DNA of 64,000 nucleotides from Flectobacillus major DSM 103 (GCF_000427405.1 NZ_KE386491.1:3600790-3664789); one strand, 5' to 3'; numbered from the stretch's first letter, positions 53,417 to 62,849 are shown. Made by a program: numbers and translations. The notes: a model not told the origin generated them from the sequence alone.

Positions 53417-53439
53417 AACCGAATCGTGTTGATTCGGTT
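53417..53439 (-). terminator. Terminator of the small lipoprotein gene
   Basis: A perfect 9-bp stem (53417-53425 with 53431-53439), loop of 5, followed on the minus strand by seven Ts in total. Confidence 0.85.
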
Positions 53440-53450
53440 CTATGAATATT

Positions 53451-53693
53451 CTACCATCGGCCTCGGCCACGATGTTTGTACGAATAACGTGGCTGGTGGC
53501 CATACCTTGGTGGTATAACTACTACGGTACGGGGTGGTGGTACTACGTATCGATAACTCGGACGGCCATAGTAAGGTCGGCGATAACCATAATCATAACC
53601 TCTTACATGCGTTACACACGACGAAAGCATCATTGATATTCCCATCAACAATACCATTATAAAACCTAGTTTTTTGATTTGAAGCTTTTCCAT
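53451..53693 (-). CDS. Small Tyr/Arg-rich lipoprotein
   Basis: 80 residues. A positively charged start and hydrophobic core (KKLGFIMVLLMGISMM) end at LSSC, a lipobox. The mature part is rich in Tyr, Arg, Gly and Pro (YDYGYRRPYYGRPSYRYVVP), then PPPRTVVVIPPRYGH and ends HRGRGRW. The order Pro/Val patch, then His/Arg/Gly, then terminal Trp is shared with the larger secreted protein at 21199-21735. The function is unknown; the location is the envelope. Confidence 0.7.
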   Translation of the reverse strand: MEKLQIKKLGFIMVLLMGISMMLSSCVTHVRGYDYGYRRPYYGRPSYRYVVPPPRTVVVIPPRYGHQPRYSYKHRGRGRW

Positions 53694-54172
53694 AGCAATA
53701 ATATTTATTGTTTAAAACAATTACTGTGGTTTTATGAAGTATCGAGGCTTCATATTTTTTGTTTTTAGAATACCTTATTATCACAATAGTTTAATCTATT
53801 CCTAAAATAAACTATTGAAAATAAAAGAGATAGCTTTTACAAAACGGATAATATTGGATTATAGTCTGTAAAAGTAATAAATACCGTAGCCGCCCAAAGG
53901 TAGATTCTGAAAAGTAAGTGTAGAACCAAGAAAAAGTATTTTTACGATACTTGAGCTTTGATTGAAGCCCCAAGCTTGATAAACACACTCCTTCTTTGTG
54001 CAGGTATCTAACTATTAGACAATAACATATCAACTTACCCCTATTTTATGGCAAAGAATTTTGTATCTTTGCACCCTGAAATTGGAAAATATGGATTTAG
54101 TAATACCGAATTTGAAAACATTTCAAACCTAGGGCATGCTAGTTACCAACCAACATCTAACATCCACGACAA
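53694..54172. other. Intergenic region with a prfA promoter element
   Basis: 479 bases between divergent genes. Its one clear signal is the -7 element TATCTTTG at 54064-54071, about 102 bases before prfA. The rest is AT-rich; no small gene, hairpin or RNA was recognised. Confidence 0.55.
54064..54071 (+). promoter_or_regulatory. -7 element for prfA
   Basis: TATCTTTG fits TAnnTTTG exactly and is followed by GCACC; the -33 element is not clear. Confidence 0.5.
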
Positions 54173-55243
54173 ATGATAGAACAATTAGAAGCCATCCGTG
54201 AGCGTTTCGAAGAAGTTGCCCAACAAATTACGCAACCCGAAATCGTTTCGGATATGAAGAAATTCAAGACGATTAGTAAAGAATATAAAGACCTCGAAAA
54301 AATCGTAAATCAGTACAAAGAATACCAAAACGTATTATCTAATATTGATTCGGCTAAAGAGGTTATTGCCACCGAAAAAGATGAAGATTTTCGTGACATG
54401 GCCAAGGCTGAGTTAGACGAGCTTTTGCCTAAAAAAGAAGAAATCGAACAGCTTTTGAAAGAAATGCTTATTCCTAAAGACCCTAACGATTCAAAGAACA
54501 TTATCCTTGAAATCAGGGCTGGTACAGGTGGCGACGAAGCTGGTATTTTTGCAGGCGACTTGTTTAGAATGTATCAGCGTTTTTGTACGCTACAAGGTTG
54601 GCAGTTTCAGGTAATGGACTTTACAGAAGCGTCGTCGGGAGGCTACAAAGAAATCGTGGCAAGTGTACAAGGTGAGGATGTTTATGGTAAAATGAAATTT
54701 GAATCGGGTGTACACCGTGTACAGCGTGTACCTGCTACCGAATCGCAAGGACGTATTCATACTTCTGCGGCAACTGTAGCGGTATTGCCCGAAGCTGATG
54801 AGGTAGATGTTGTCATCAATATGAACGATATTCGTAAAGATACGTTCTGTTCGTCGGGTGCGGGTGGCCAGTCAGTAAACACTACTTATTCGGCAGTAAG
54901 GGTAACGCACCTTCCTACGGGCTTGGTAGTACAATGCCAAGATGAACGTTCTCAAATCAAAAACTTTGAGAAAGCCATGACCGTATTACGTTCGAGAATC
55001 TACGAAATGGAATTAGAGAAACAACAGTCGGCTATTGCTGGTAACCGCCGTTCGATGATTGGCTCGGGCGATCGTTCTGACAAAATCCGTACTTACAACT
55101 ATCCACAAGGCCGAGTAACCGACCACCGTATTGGTTATACAGTTTATAACCTTCCTGTAGTAATGGATGGCGAAATTGGTGATTTTATCGAAAACCTTCG
55201 TATTGCTGAAAATGCTGAAAGATTGAAAGAAGGTAATGTATAA
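54173..55243 (+). CDS. prfA: Peptide chain release factor 1
   Basis: 356 residues, the normal length. The N-terminal coiled domain is followed by the codon-recognition and catalytic domains: [38 protein letters not shown], and the GGQ motif in [17 protein letters not shown], which triggers hydrolysis of peptidyl-tRNA at UAA and UAG. The C-terminal [20 protein letters not shown] and DHRIG are also present. No prmC methyltransferase gene is next to it. Confidence 0.97.
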   Translation: MIEQLEAIRERFEEVAQQITQPEIVSDMKKFKTISKEYKDLEKIVNQYKEYQNVLSNIDSAKEVIATEKDEDFRDMAKAELDELLPKKEEIEQLLKEMLIPKDPNDSKNIILEIRAGTGGDEAGIFAGDLFRMYQRFCTLQGWQFQVMDFTEASSGGYKEIVASVQGEDVYGKMKFESGVHRVQRVPATESQGRIHTSAATVAVLPEADEVDVVINMNDIRKDTFCSSGAGGQSVNTTYSAVRVTHLPTGLVVQCQDERSQIKNFEKAMTVLRSRIYEMELEKQQSAIAGNRRSMIGSGDRSDKIRTYNYPQGRVTDHRIGYTVYNLPVVMDGEIGDFIENLRIAENAERLKEGNV

Positions 55244-55287
55244 ATAGAAGTGCTAAATGCAGCCTCACTTCTTATATTACTATCAAT

Positions 55288-55329
55288 ACCCATGATGTAC
55301 AAAAGAGAATTCTTTTGTACATCATGGGT
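55288..55329. terminator. Bidirectional terminator with a 19-bp perfect stem
   Basis: Arms 55288-55306 and 55311-55329 are exact complements around a 4-base loop. It lies between convergent prfA and the GNAT gene. It has no long U tract. Confidence 0.7.
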
Positions 55330-55345
55330 TGTATTGGCCAAATAG

Positions 55346-55828
55346 CTATATTTTCCTTTCAAAAAAATGTGTATCCACTGCCATAATAGGAAAAGATGCT
55401 GGTAGGTCTTGTTTGGCAATCAAGCTAAAACCATTGCGTTCATAAAACCGAATAGCAGCTTGAAGGCGTTCTAGTGTGCCAAGATATATAGCATTGATAC
55501 CACCCTCTTGAGCCGACGATAGCAACAAATCAAACAGTTTTTGAGCTATTCCAAATTCCTTGCCTCGGTACTCTTTTTTAACAAACATTTTACGGATTGC
55601 ACCTATTTCGCCATCGCAATCTATCAGTGCAATAGTACCAACTACCTTATCTTCATGTTTGGCTACCCAAAAATTCCCTCTTCCTTGCTGATAAAAAGTA
55701 GGAATATTCAATAAATCCTGTTGCTCGTTGATAGTAATTGGCACTTGAAATTCTTTTTGCTGAATTGTCAAAATTAAATCTACAATCTGCTCAGTATCTT
55801 GATTTTCAAAAGATTGAATTTGTATCAT
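55346..55828 (-). CDS. GNAT-family N-acetyltransferase
   Basis: 160 residues. Acetyl-CoA-binding segment FVKKEYRGKEFGIAQKLFD (the R/QxxGxG/A-type loop, here RGKEFG), the preceding strand GTIALIDCDGEIGAIRKM, and the last part NAIYLGTLERLQAAIRFYER followed by NGF, all in the order of GNAT enzymes. It transfers an acetyl group to an unknown small molecule or protein. No partner gene is adjacent. Confidence 0.92.
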   Translation of the reverse strand: MIQIQSFENQDTEQIVDLILTIQQKEFQVPITINEQQDLLNIPTFYQQGRGNFWVAKHEDKVVGTIALIDCDGEIGAIRKMFVKKEYRGKEFGIAQKLFDLLLSSAQEGGINAIYLGTLERLQAAIRFYERNGFSLIAKQDLPASFPIMAVDTHFFERKI

Positions 55829-55982
55829 ATCTCCATTATTTTAGTTAACAGTCACCATAGGTAAACACTTACGTAAGTGATTACGCAAATATTTATTTTA
55901 TTTATGAATTATCAAATAGCATAACCTTATTTTTTAATAAAACCCTTGAAATTTATTATTCTGCCTAAAAAACATGATAAAA

Positions 55983-56014
55983 AAAGGTGTAAACATGGTT
56001 GTGTTTACACCTTT
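55983..56014 (-). terminator. Terminator of the sensor kinase gene
   Basis: A perfect 13-bp stem (55983-55995 with 56002-56014), loop of 6, followed on the minus strand by TTTTT in and past the arm. Confidence 0.85.
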
Positions 56015-56028
56015 AATATTATTTGAGT

Positions 56029-57057
56029 TTATTCTTTCGAGAGTTTAAAAGAGAAGGTAGTACCTCTGTCGGGCTTAGAAGCTACTGCAATTTTGGTTTT
56101 ATGAGCATTTAAAATATGTTTAACAATAGCCAATCCCAAGCCTGATGAGCCATCCGAACGGCTACGAGCTTTATCTACTCGGTAAAATCTTTCAAAAATT
56201 CTACTCAAATGCTCTGGTGCAATACCTGGCCCATTATCTTTTACCGAAATTTTCCAATCTTTTCTGTCTTCTTCAAATACCACTACCACTTTACCTTTTT
56301 CATGCCCATATTTAATGGCATTTTCGACAAGGTTAGTAATTACCTGCCCTATTCGTTGGGAATCGGCACGTACCCACACCCGCTCTTCGGGCGATTTGAT
56401 TTGTAGGGTAACCTCTTTGGTCAAAGCCTTGCTTTCGAGTTGCTCAAATACCTCTCGGGTAATCTGTTTAATATCAATTTTTTCACGGTTCATTCTAATA
56501 TCACCCGTTTCCATTTGCGAAAGTGTCAGCAAATCTTTCACCAAAATATCGAGGCCATCCAAGCTTTTAGCAGCCTTTGTCAAAAACTTTTCCCGCACTC
56601 GTTCATCGTCCATAGCACCATCCAACAACGTATGGACAAACCCTTGAGCGGCAAAAATAGGCGTTTTGAGTTCGTGCGAAACATTGGCCAAAAACTCTCT
56701 GCGGTATTTCTCAAGTCGTTTTAGTTCATTAACTTCCTGCTCTTTTTTAGAAACATAAACAAATAGCTCGTCGTTGAGCTTTTTGAGCGGATTGGCATTT
56801 TTATAGAGTTTTTTGCGAGAAACGCCAAAATCCTTCATTTTGAGGCGATTAATCGTATCATACATCTTGTTGATTTCTTGAAAAACCAGATAATCGAGGG
56901 TAAAGTAAATCAATAACCCACCAATAATAAAAGACGCTACAAAACAGATAAAAAGGATATTGAGGTTGGCTTCGGGTAAAAAAGACAAAAAAGCCGTGGT
57001 CAGAATGGCAATAACAACGGCCAATAAAGAGGCTAATAACTTTGGATTTAATAACAT
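56029..57057 (-). CDS. PhoR-like sensor histidine kinase
   Basis: 342 residues from the Met at 57057 (MLLNPKLLASLL). Two membrane helices (about 7-27 and 33-53) with almost no periplasmic loop; a linker with HAMP-like helices; the H-box with His128 in ANVSHELKTP; the N box NLVENAIKYGHEKG; G1 VKDNGPGIAPEH; F box IFERFYRVDK; and G2 GSSGLGLAIVKHI. It phosphorylates a response regulator. None is adjacent, so it is an orphan here. The short outer loop suggests sensing within the membrane or by a partner. The upstream extension to 57168 overlaps the purB promoter and is rejected. Confidence 0.94.
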   Translation of the reverse strand: MLLNPKLLASLLAVVIAILTTAFLSFLPEANLNILFICFVASFIIGGLLIYFTLDYLVFQEINKMYDTINRLKMKDFGVSRKKLYKNANPLKKLNDELFVYVSKKEQEVNELKRLEKYRREFLANVSHELKTPIFAAQGFVHTLLDGAMDDERVREKFLTKAAKSLDGLDILVKDLLTLSQMETGDIRMNREKIDIKQITREVFEQLESKALTKEVTLQIKSPEERVWVRADSQRIGQVITNLVENAIKYGHEKGKVVVVFEEDRKDWKISVKDNGPGIAPEHLSRIFERFYRVDKARSRSDGSSGLGLAIVKHILNAHKTKIAVASKPDRGTTFSFKLSKE

Positions 57058-57157
57058 ATTCTCAATTTTAAGGATTGAATCTTCAAAGTTTGAGTTTTTT
57101 TTCCAAACTCTTTGTGTTTGTTGTGTTAAATCTAAAGAAGTGCAAGCAAAAACTTTG

Positions 57158-57165
57158 TACCTTTG
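57158..57165 (+). promoter_or_regulatory. -7 element for purB
   Basis: TACCTTTG fits TAnnTTTG exactly. The start codon lies 18 bases downstream, so the leader is only about 10-12 bases. Confidence 0.55.
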
Positions 57166-57183
57166 CACTTTGAAAGCATAATT

Positions 57184-58530
57184 ATGGAACTAAATCAATT
57201 AACTGCCATTTCTCCCGTTGATGGGCGATATCGTAAGCAAGTCGAAAGCCTTGCTCCTTATTTTTCAGAGTTTGGACTTATCAAGTACCGTGTCCGCATT
57301 GAAATTGAATATTTTATTGCACTTTGCCAAATTCCATTGCCACAACTTGAAGGTGTAAACGCCAATCTTTTCTCATCATTGAGAGACATCTATCTGAACT
57401 TTACAGAAGAAGATGCTCTTTGGATTAAAGAAACTGAAAAAGTTACGAATCACGATGTTAAGGCAGTTGAATACTTTATTAAGCACAAACTTGCTAATTT
57501 TGGTATTGAGCAATATTTGGAGTTTATCCACTTTGGCTTAACCTCCCAAGACGTTAACAATACCGCTATTCCACTTTCGTTGAAAGAAGCAATGGAAGAT
57601 GTATTAGTACCCAAATTGCAGGAAGCCATAGCCAAAATTAAATCTTTGGCCAAAGAATGGAAAGACGTTGCTTTATTGGCACATACACACGGCCAACCAG
57701 CCTCTCCTACTCGTTTAGGCAAAGAGCTTTTGGTTTTTGCCGAACGCCTCGACCGCCAGATGGACTTGTTAGCTACGATTCCTTATTCAGCAAAATTTGG
57801 TGGAGCTACAGGTAACTTTAATGCACATCATGTTGCTTATCCCGAAACTAGCTGGGTAGATTTTGGCAACAACTTTGTACAATCGCTTGGCCTTTCAAGA
57901 AGTAAATACACTACCCAAATTGAACATTACGATAATTTGGCGGCATTGATGGATAACCTAAAACGTTTGAATAATATCATTTTAGATTTAGACCGTGATA
58001 TTTGGACTTACGTTTCTATGGGATATTTCAAACAAAAAATCAAAGCTGGCGAAGTAGGTTCTTCGGCTATGCCTCATAAAGTAAATCCTATCGACTTTGA
58101 AAACTCGGAAGGAAACGTTGGTATCGCCAATGCCCTTTATGAATTTTTGGCAGCCAAACTTCCTGTTTCTCGTTTACAAAGAGACTTGACCGACTCTACT
58201 GTGCTTCGCAACCTTGGTGTACCAATTGGGCATCAGTTAATTGCATTAACGGCATTGTTGAGAGGCTTAAATAAACTAGAACTCAACCAAGATGCTATCA
58301 ATACCCATTTAGAAGACAACTGGGCAGTAGTAGCAGAGGCCATTCAAACTATTTTACGCCGTGAAGGTTATCCACAACCTTACGAAGCCCTAAAAGCTTT
58401 GACTCGTAAAAATGAAAAAATCACCGACAAAACTATCGCCAATTTTATCGATGCCCTCGAAATTAGCGATAAGGTAAAATATGAATTAAAAAGAATTACC
58501 CCATTTAATTATTTAGGAATATTGGAGTAA
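57184..58530 (+). CDS. purB: Adenylosuccinate lyase
   Basis: 448 residues from ATG 57184 (MELNQLTAISPVDGRYR). Fumarase/aspartase superfamily: TSQDVNNTAIPLS, THGQPASPTRLGKEL, and the signature loop GEVGSSAMPHKVNPIDFENS, whose flexible Ser-rich part acts in catalysis. The enzyme makes fumarate twice in purine synthesis, from SAICAR and from adenylosuccinate. It belongs to the longer bacterial type close to E. coli PurB. The trp attenuator region follows it. Confidence 0.97.
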   Translation: MELNQLTAISPVDGRYRKQVESLAPYFSEFGLIKYRVRIEIEYFIALCQIPLPQLEGVNANLFSSLRDIYLNFTEEDALWIKETEKVTNHDVKAVEYFIKHKLANFGIEQYLEFIHFGLTSQDVNNTAIPLSLKEAMEDVLVPKLQEAIAKIKSLAKEWKDVALLAHTHGQPASPTRLGKELLVFAERLDRQMDLLATIPYSAKFGGATGNFNAHHVAYPETSWVDFGNNFVQSLGLSRSKYTTQIEHYDNLAALMDNLKRLNNIILDLDRDIWTYVSMGYFKQKIKAGEVGSSAMPHKVNPIDFENSEGNVGIANALYEFLAAKLPVSRLQRDLTDSTVLRNLGVPIGHQLIALTALLRGLNKLELNQDAINTHLEDNWAVVAEAIQTILRREGYPQPYEALKALTRKNEKITDKTIANFIDALEISDKVKYELKRITPFNYLGILE

Positions 58531-58588
58531 GCTACAGCCTATATATTACTGGCTTGGGGCAATATTCAAATATTTTATGCAAACTTTT

Positions 58589-58618
58589 TTTGAAAACCGA
58601 ATTTTCCGTTTATGTTTG
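58589..58618 (+). promoter_or_regulatory. Promoter of the trp operon
   Basis: TTTG (58589-58592), an 18-base spacer and TATGTTTG (58611-58618) form a near-consensus Bacteroidota promoter. Transcription would start about 58625, 27 bases before the leader peptide. Confidence 0.75.
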
Positions 58619-58651
58619 CAGTCAAATAAAAAATACCCAATTCAAATAACA

Positions 58652-58708
58652 ATGACTCATACATTCAAAAATACAGCATGGTGGTGGCAACTGACGAATC
58701 TCGGTTGA
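58652..58708 (+). CDS. trpL: trp operon leader peptide with three consecutive Trp codons
   Basis: ATG 58652 to TGA 58706-58708 encodes 18 residues, MTHTFKNTAWWWQLTNLG. The TGG TGG TGG run is at 58679-58687, directly before the left arm of hairpin 1:2. Its position between a promoter and a terminator upstream of trpE, with the arrangement of alternative hairpins, is that of a transcription-attenuation leader. Ribosomes short of charged tRNA-Trp would stall on the three codons. The peptide itself likely has no further function. Confidence 0.9.
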   Translation: MTHTFKNTAWWWQLTNLG

Positions 58709-58783
58709 GCAGTACTATTTTGTATTTTCGATAAGACTATATATGTTCGAAAAGGCTTACTGTTCAACCAGTAAGCCTTTTTT
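58688..58783 (+). promoter_or_regulatory. Transcription attenuator of the trp operon
   Basis: Three mutually exclusive structures can be drawn. Hairpin 1:2 pairs 58688-58694 with 58701-58707 (7 bp, one G-U). The antiterminator 2:3 pairs 58703-58714 with 58758-58769 (12 bp, one G-U). The terminator 3:4 pairs 58751-58762 with 58769-58780 (12 bp perfect, loop of 6) followed by six Ts (58778-58783). A ribosome stalled on the Trp codons covers segment 1 and frees segment 2 to pair with 3, letting transcription continue into trpE. With plenty of Trp, the ribosome reaches the stop codon, blocks segment 2 and the terminator forms. All pairings were read from the sequence; the mechanism follows the enterobacterial model. 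Confidence 0.9.
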
Positions 58784-58895
58784 GTTATCTATTGGTTTAA
58801 AAAAGTACAAAAAACCTTAACCCAATCGCTATTACACATACCCAATAACTATTAACCGAGTCCTAAAAGGTAGTGAGGGCTACCAGTCAAGCAAC

Positions 58896-60302
58896 ATGAA
58901 ATTTACAGTAAAAACCACTCAAAAAAAGAAATTAGCGGATACTATCACTCCTGTAGGGGTTTTTCTTAAACTCCGCAATAAGTTTAAGAATACCGTAATT
59001 TTGGAAAGTGCCGACTACCACGGAAAAGAACACGGCTATAGCCATATTGCTTGCGACCCAATCGCAAGTTTTATTCTTGACAATGATATTGTTACCCAAA
59101 CTTTCCCTGATGGCAGTACCGAAACTTTTCCCTTGGCCAAACGCAAAGATGCTGTACAGGCTCTTATGAATTTTGCTCAGCGTTTTGAATGGGAACGTAA
59201 ACCCGATTTTGCTCCAATGGCCAATGGTATGTTTGGGCATATTTGTTACGATGCCGTCGAGTACTTTGAAGATATTGAGATTCAAGAGAAAAATGAGAAT
59301 ACCGAAATCCCTCAGATTATTTACTATGTGTACCGCTACGTAATTGCAATTAATCATTTCAAAGATGAACTTTCTTTGTATGCTCATCAGTATACCGACA
59401 ACCAAACGGCTTCGCTAGACGAGCTAGAAATGTTGTTAGATATGCCTCATTATGCCACCAAATCGTTTAGAGTAGTAGGCAACGAAATTACCAATGTAAC
59501 CGACGACCAAATGCGTGAAGTTGTCAAAACTTGTATTCAACACTGTTTACGGGGTGATGTATTCCAGATTGTACCTTCTCGCCGTTTTAGCCGCACATTT
59601 GAAGGCGACGATTTTCAGGTGTATCGAGCCTTGCGTTCTATCAATCCTTCGCCTTATATGTTCTATTTCGACTACGAGAACTATCGTATCTTTGGGGCAT
59701 CGCCCGAAAAACAAATACAAATTAAAAATGGGCAAGCCGAAATTCACCCGATTGCGGGTACGTTCAGACGTACAGGCGACGATGAAAAAGATGCCGAATT
59801 AGCCAAACTCCTACACGCCGACCCCAAAGAATCAGCAGAACACGTAATGTTGGTTGACCTAGCAAGAAACGACCTTTCGAGAAGCTCAGACACCGTAAAA
59901 GTAGAGACCTTCAAAGAAGTTCAATTTTTCTCGCATGTTATTCACTTGGTGTCTAAAGTAACGGGCCAGATGACCGCAGGCACAAACCCACTACAATTAG
60001 TTGCCGATACTTTTCCAGCAGGTACGCTGTCGGGGGCCCCAAAGCACAATGCCATGAGTATTATCAATCGCCTCGAAACCACCAATCGCCATATTTATGG
60101 CGGAGCTATTGGCTATATGGATTTTGATGGCAATTTTAATCATGCTATTGCTATCAGAACATTCTTGAGCAAAAACAACACGCTCTATTATCAGGCGGGT
60201 ATGGGTGTTGTGGCCAAATCGGTTATTGAAAGCGAGATGCAAGAAGTACACAACAAGCTGGCGGCTCTCAGAAAAGCCCTCGAAGTAGCCGAAACGGTAT
60301 AA
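58896..60302 (+). CDS. trpE: Anthranilate synthase component I
   Basis: 468 residues. ILESAD near the N-terminus is the tryptophan feedback site (LLES type). The chorismate-binding core has IVPSRRFSRTFEGDDFQVYR, SPYMFYF, FGASPEKQIQI, IHPIAGTFRRTG, and ETFKEVQFFSHVIHLVS; then TFPAGTLSGAPKHNAMSIIN and YGGAIGYMDFDGNFNHAIAI. With TrpG it converts chorismate and glutamine to anthranilate. It follows the attenuator by 112 bases. Lengths and motifs are normal. Confidence 0.97.
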   Translation: MKFTVKTTQKKKLADTITPVGVFLKLRNKFKNTVILESADYHGKEHGYSHIACDPIASFILDNDIVTQTFPDGSTETFPLAKRKDAVQALMNFAQRFEWERKPDFAPMANGMFGHICYDAVEYFEDIEIQEKNENTEIPQIIYYVYRYVIAINHFKDELSLYAHQYTDNQTASLDELEMLLDMPHYATKSFRVVGNEITNVTDDQMREVVKTCIQHCLRGDVFQIVPSRRFSRTFEGDDFQVYRALRSINPSPYMFYFDYENYRIFGASPEKQIQIKNGQAEIHPIAGTFRRTGDDEKDAELAKLLHADPKESAEHVMLVDLARNDLSRSSDTVKVETFKEVQFFSHVIHLVSKVTGQMTAGTNPLQLVADTFPAGTLSGAPKHNAMSIINRLETTNRHIYGGAIGYMDFDGNFNHAIAIRTFLSKNNTLYYQAGMGVVAKSVIESEMQEVHNKLAALRKALEVAETV

Positions 60303-60371
60303 TATTCTATTTTTCAAAAAACTTTACTTGACTGCTGAAAGCGATTTGCCCAAAGCCCAATCAATACAATC

Positions 60372-60938
60372 ATGAAAATATTAGTGCTCGATAATTACGA
60401 CTCTTTTGTATATAACCTTGTGTACATTCTAAAAGACATGGGGCAAGACGTAGATGTTTTCCGAAATGACAAAATTGCGTTGGAAGACGTAAAAAAATAC
60501 GACAAAATTTTACTTTCGCCAGGGCCTGGTATTCCAGAAGAAGCAGGTATTTTATTAGATGTTATCAAAGAATATGCTTCTAGCAAAAGTATTTTTGGGG
60601 TATGCCTTGGCCACCAAGCTATTGGCGAAGCCTTCGGTGCAAAGCTCCTCAATATGGGCGACGTACTTCATGGTGTAACCACCAAATGTATTGTTACACA
60701 ACCCAACGAGCTACTATTTCAGGGCGTACCTAACGAAGTGGAGGTTTGTAGATACCACTCGTGGACAGTAGTACCCGAAACCATGCCAGAAGATTTGATC
60801 GTTACGGCAGTTGATGAAAAAGGATTTGTGATGGCCGAAGCTCATACCAAATATGATATTCGGGGAGTACAGTTTCATCCTGAAGCCTATTTAACACAAT
60901 ATGGGGTAAAAATGGTAGCTAACTGGGTAAATTCCTAA
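60372..60938 (+). CDS. trpG: Anthranilate synthase component II (glutamine amidotransferase)
   Basis: 188 residues. Class I amidotransferase triad: Cys in GVCLGHQAIGEAFG, His and Glu in GVQFHPEAYLTQYG. NYDSFVYNLVYIL at the start and SPGPGIPEEAG are also typical. It supplies ammonia from glutamine to TrpE. In many species the same protein also serves p-aminobenzoate synthesis; no pabB-like gene is here. The gap to trpE is 69 bases. Confidence 0.96.
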   Translation: MKILVLDNYDSFVYNLVYILKDMGQDVDVFRNDKIALEDVKKYDKILLSPGPGIPEEAGILLDVIKEYASSKSIFGVCLGHQAIGEAFGAKLLNMGDVLHGVTTKCIVTQPNELLFQGVPNEVEVCRYHSWTVVPETMPEDLIVTAVDEKGFVMAEAHTKYDIRGVQFHPEAYLTQYGVKMVANWVNS

Positions 60939-60986
60939 GCGTTACAGCCTTTTTGACCATTGCCAACCGATAACATTATCTAAATC

Positions 60987-61973
60987 ATGAAATTTTACCT
61001 CAATAAAAGAATAGCTGGAAATACCCTTAGCAAAAGTGAAGCCCAAGAGGCCTTATCTATTATAGGAAAAGGTGAAGCCAATCCGTCTCAGATTGCCTCT
61101 TTTCTTACTACCTACATGGTGTTTCCTATTACTCCCGAAGAACTCGAAGGCTTTAGGGATGCCATGTTGGACTTGGCGGTAACGGTAGACCTTTCGGCGT
61201 ATACTCCCATGGATTTGTGTGGCACTGGTGGCGATGGAAAGGACACCTTCAATATCTCTACAACAGCTTCTTTTGTGGTAGCAGGAGCAGGACAAAATAT
61301 TGCCAAACATGGTAATCATGGTGTTTCGTCGCTAGTGGGGTCATCTACGGTATTAGAATACTTAGGGGTGAAGTTTTCAAATGACGAAGCCTACCTTCGT
61401 CAAAAAATAGAACAAGCGGGTATTTGCTTTTTGCATGCACCGTTATTTCATCCGGCTATGCGATTCGTAGGGCCTATCCGAAAAGAATTAGGACTAAAAA
61501 CCTTCTTTAATATGCTTGGGCCTATCTTGAACCCTGCCAAAGTTGAAAAGCAAATTACTGGTGTCTATAATGAAGAAGTACTAAAGCTGTACGGCTCTAT
61601 TTTTCAAAAGTCTAACAAAAATTTTGGGGTATTATATGGCCTCGATGGCTACGACGAAATTTCGTTGACGGGCGATTTTCTATTGATTACTCAACGAGGT
61701 ATAGAAACCATTTCGCCAAAACATTTAGGTTTCACAAAATGTAGTCCAGAAGAGTTATATGGTGGCTACACCGTTGAAGAGTCGGCCAAAATATTAACCT
61801 CTATCTTAGAAAACAGAGGAACTAAAGCACAGACAGACGTAGTCCTAGCCAATGCTGCTACAGCCTTGTATTGTGCCAATAATAATTTGAGCCTCGACGA
61901 CGCTGTTTTACAGGCAAAAGAATCCTTAGCAAGTGGTAAGGCTTTAAATGCCCTGAAAAAGTTTATTGATTAG
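60987..61973 (+). CDS. trpD: Anthranilate phosphoribosyltransferase
   Basis: 328 residues. The phosphate-binding motif CGTGGDGKDTFNISTTASFV, KHGNHGVSSLVGSSTVLEYL, and FFNMLGPILNPA match TrpD. It joins anthranilate to phosphoribosyl pyrophosphate. The gap to trpG is 48 bases. Confidence 0.97.
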   Translation: MKFYLNKRIAGNTLSKSEAQEALSIIGKGEANPSQIASFLTTYMVFPITPEELEGFRDAMLDLAVTVDLSAYTPMDLCGTGGDGKDTFNISTTASFVVAGAGQNIAKHGNHGVSSLVGSSTVLEYLGVKFSNDEAYLRQKIEQAGICFLHAPLFHPAMRFVGPIRKELGLKTFFNMLGPILNPAKVEKQITGVYNEEVLKLYGSIFQKSNKNFGVLYGLDGYDEISLTGDFLLITQRGIETISPKHLGFTKCSPEELYGGYTVEESAKILTSILENRGTKAQTDVVLANAATALYCANNNLSLDDAVLQAKESLASGKALNALKKFID

Positions 61974-62004
61974 TAAATACTCAAAACCATTTTGCCCTTT
62001 ATCC

Positions 62005-62796
62005 ATGACAATTTTAGATAAAATTATAGCCAACAAAGCACTCGAAGTACAAGCCCGCCAAGCTCAGGTATCTATTGATACCCTAACGAAGAAAGGGTAT
62101 TTTGCCAAAAGTACTAATTCGCTAAAAACGAGTTTGCTTAATCCTGCCTCGTCGGGTATTATAGCCGAATTCAAACGAAAATCTCCCTCTAAGGGTATTA
62201 TCAATGCCAATGTTACCGTAGAAGACGTAACCAAAGGTTATGTAGAAGCTGGAGCTGCGTGCTTGTCGGTACTTACCGATATTGACTTCTTTGGAGGCTC
62301 TGACGAAGATATTCTCAAGGCCCGAAAAACCAACCCTACGATTCCTATTTTACGCAAAGATTTTATCATAGACGAATACCAAATCTATGAGGCAAAAGCT
62401 CTTGGAGCAGATGTTATTTTGCTGATTGCCGCCAACCTTACACCTACTCAAATATTGAAACTAGGCAAAGTTGTAAAAAGCTTGGGTATGGAAACTCTTT
62501 TGGAGGTACACGATAAAGGAGAACTTGATAGAAGTATCTGCGAATATATTGATGTTGTTGGGGTAAACAACCGTAATCTCAAAAACTTTGCAGAACAAAA
62601 TGTCAATGCGTCGTTGGAACTAGCCGACAAAATACCAAGCAGTTTTATCAAAATATCAGAAAGTTGTATTTCGCAGCCCGAAACTATCAAGCAGCTTCAG
62701 GCAGTAGGTTATAAAGGTTTTTTGATTGGCGAAACATTTATGAAAACAGAAGTACCTTCTCAAACCTTAAAATCGCTAATTGCTCAAATTCAGTAA
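62005..62796 (+). CDS. trpC: Indole-3-glycerol phosphate synthase
   Basis: 263 residues from ATG 62005 (MTILDKIIANKALEV). IIAEFKRKSPSKGIIN, LSVLTDIDFFGGSDEDIL, PILRKDFIIDEYQIYEAKAL, LLEVHDKGEL, VGVNNRNLK, and ISESCI give all catalytic Lys, Glu and Asn positions of the TIM barrel. It closes the indole ring. It is a stand-alone enzyme; TrpF is separate. The in-frame region from 61966 overlaps trpD and is not conserved. Confidence 0.97.
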   Translation: MTILDKIIANKALEVQARQAQVSIDTLTKKGYFAKSTNSLKTSLLNPASSGIIAEFKRKSPSKGIINANVTVEDVTKGYVEAGAACLSVLTDIDFFGGSDEDILKARKTNPTIPILRKDFIIDEYQIYEAKALGADVILLIAANLTPTQILKLGKVVKSLGMETLLEVHDKGELDRSICEYIDVVGVNNRNLKNFAEQNVNASLELADKIPSSFIKISESCISQPETIKQLQAVGYKGFLIGETFMKTEVPSQTLKSLIAQIQ

Positions 62797-62849
62797 ATTA
62801 ATCGTTGGTTTGAGAACTTAAATCACTGAAAATTCTAATTTTTTTTCAG

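Noticed and set aside
58932-59405. 157-residue minus-strand frame antisense to trpE
   Set aside because: trpE is certain; no protein family character in the antisense frame.
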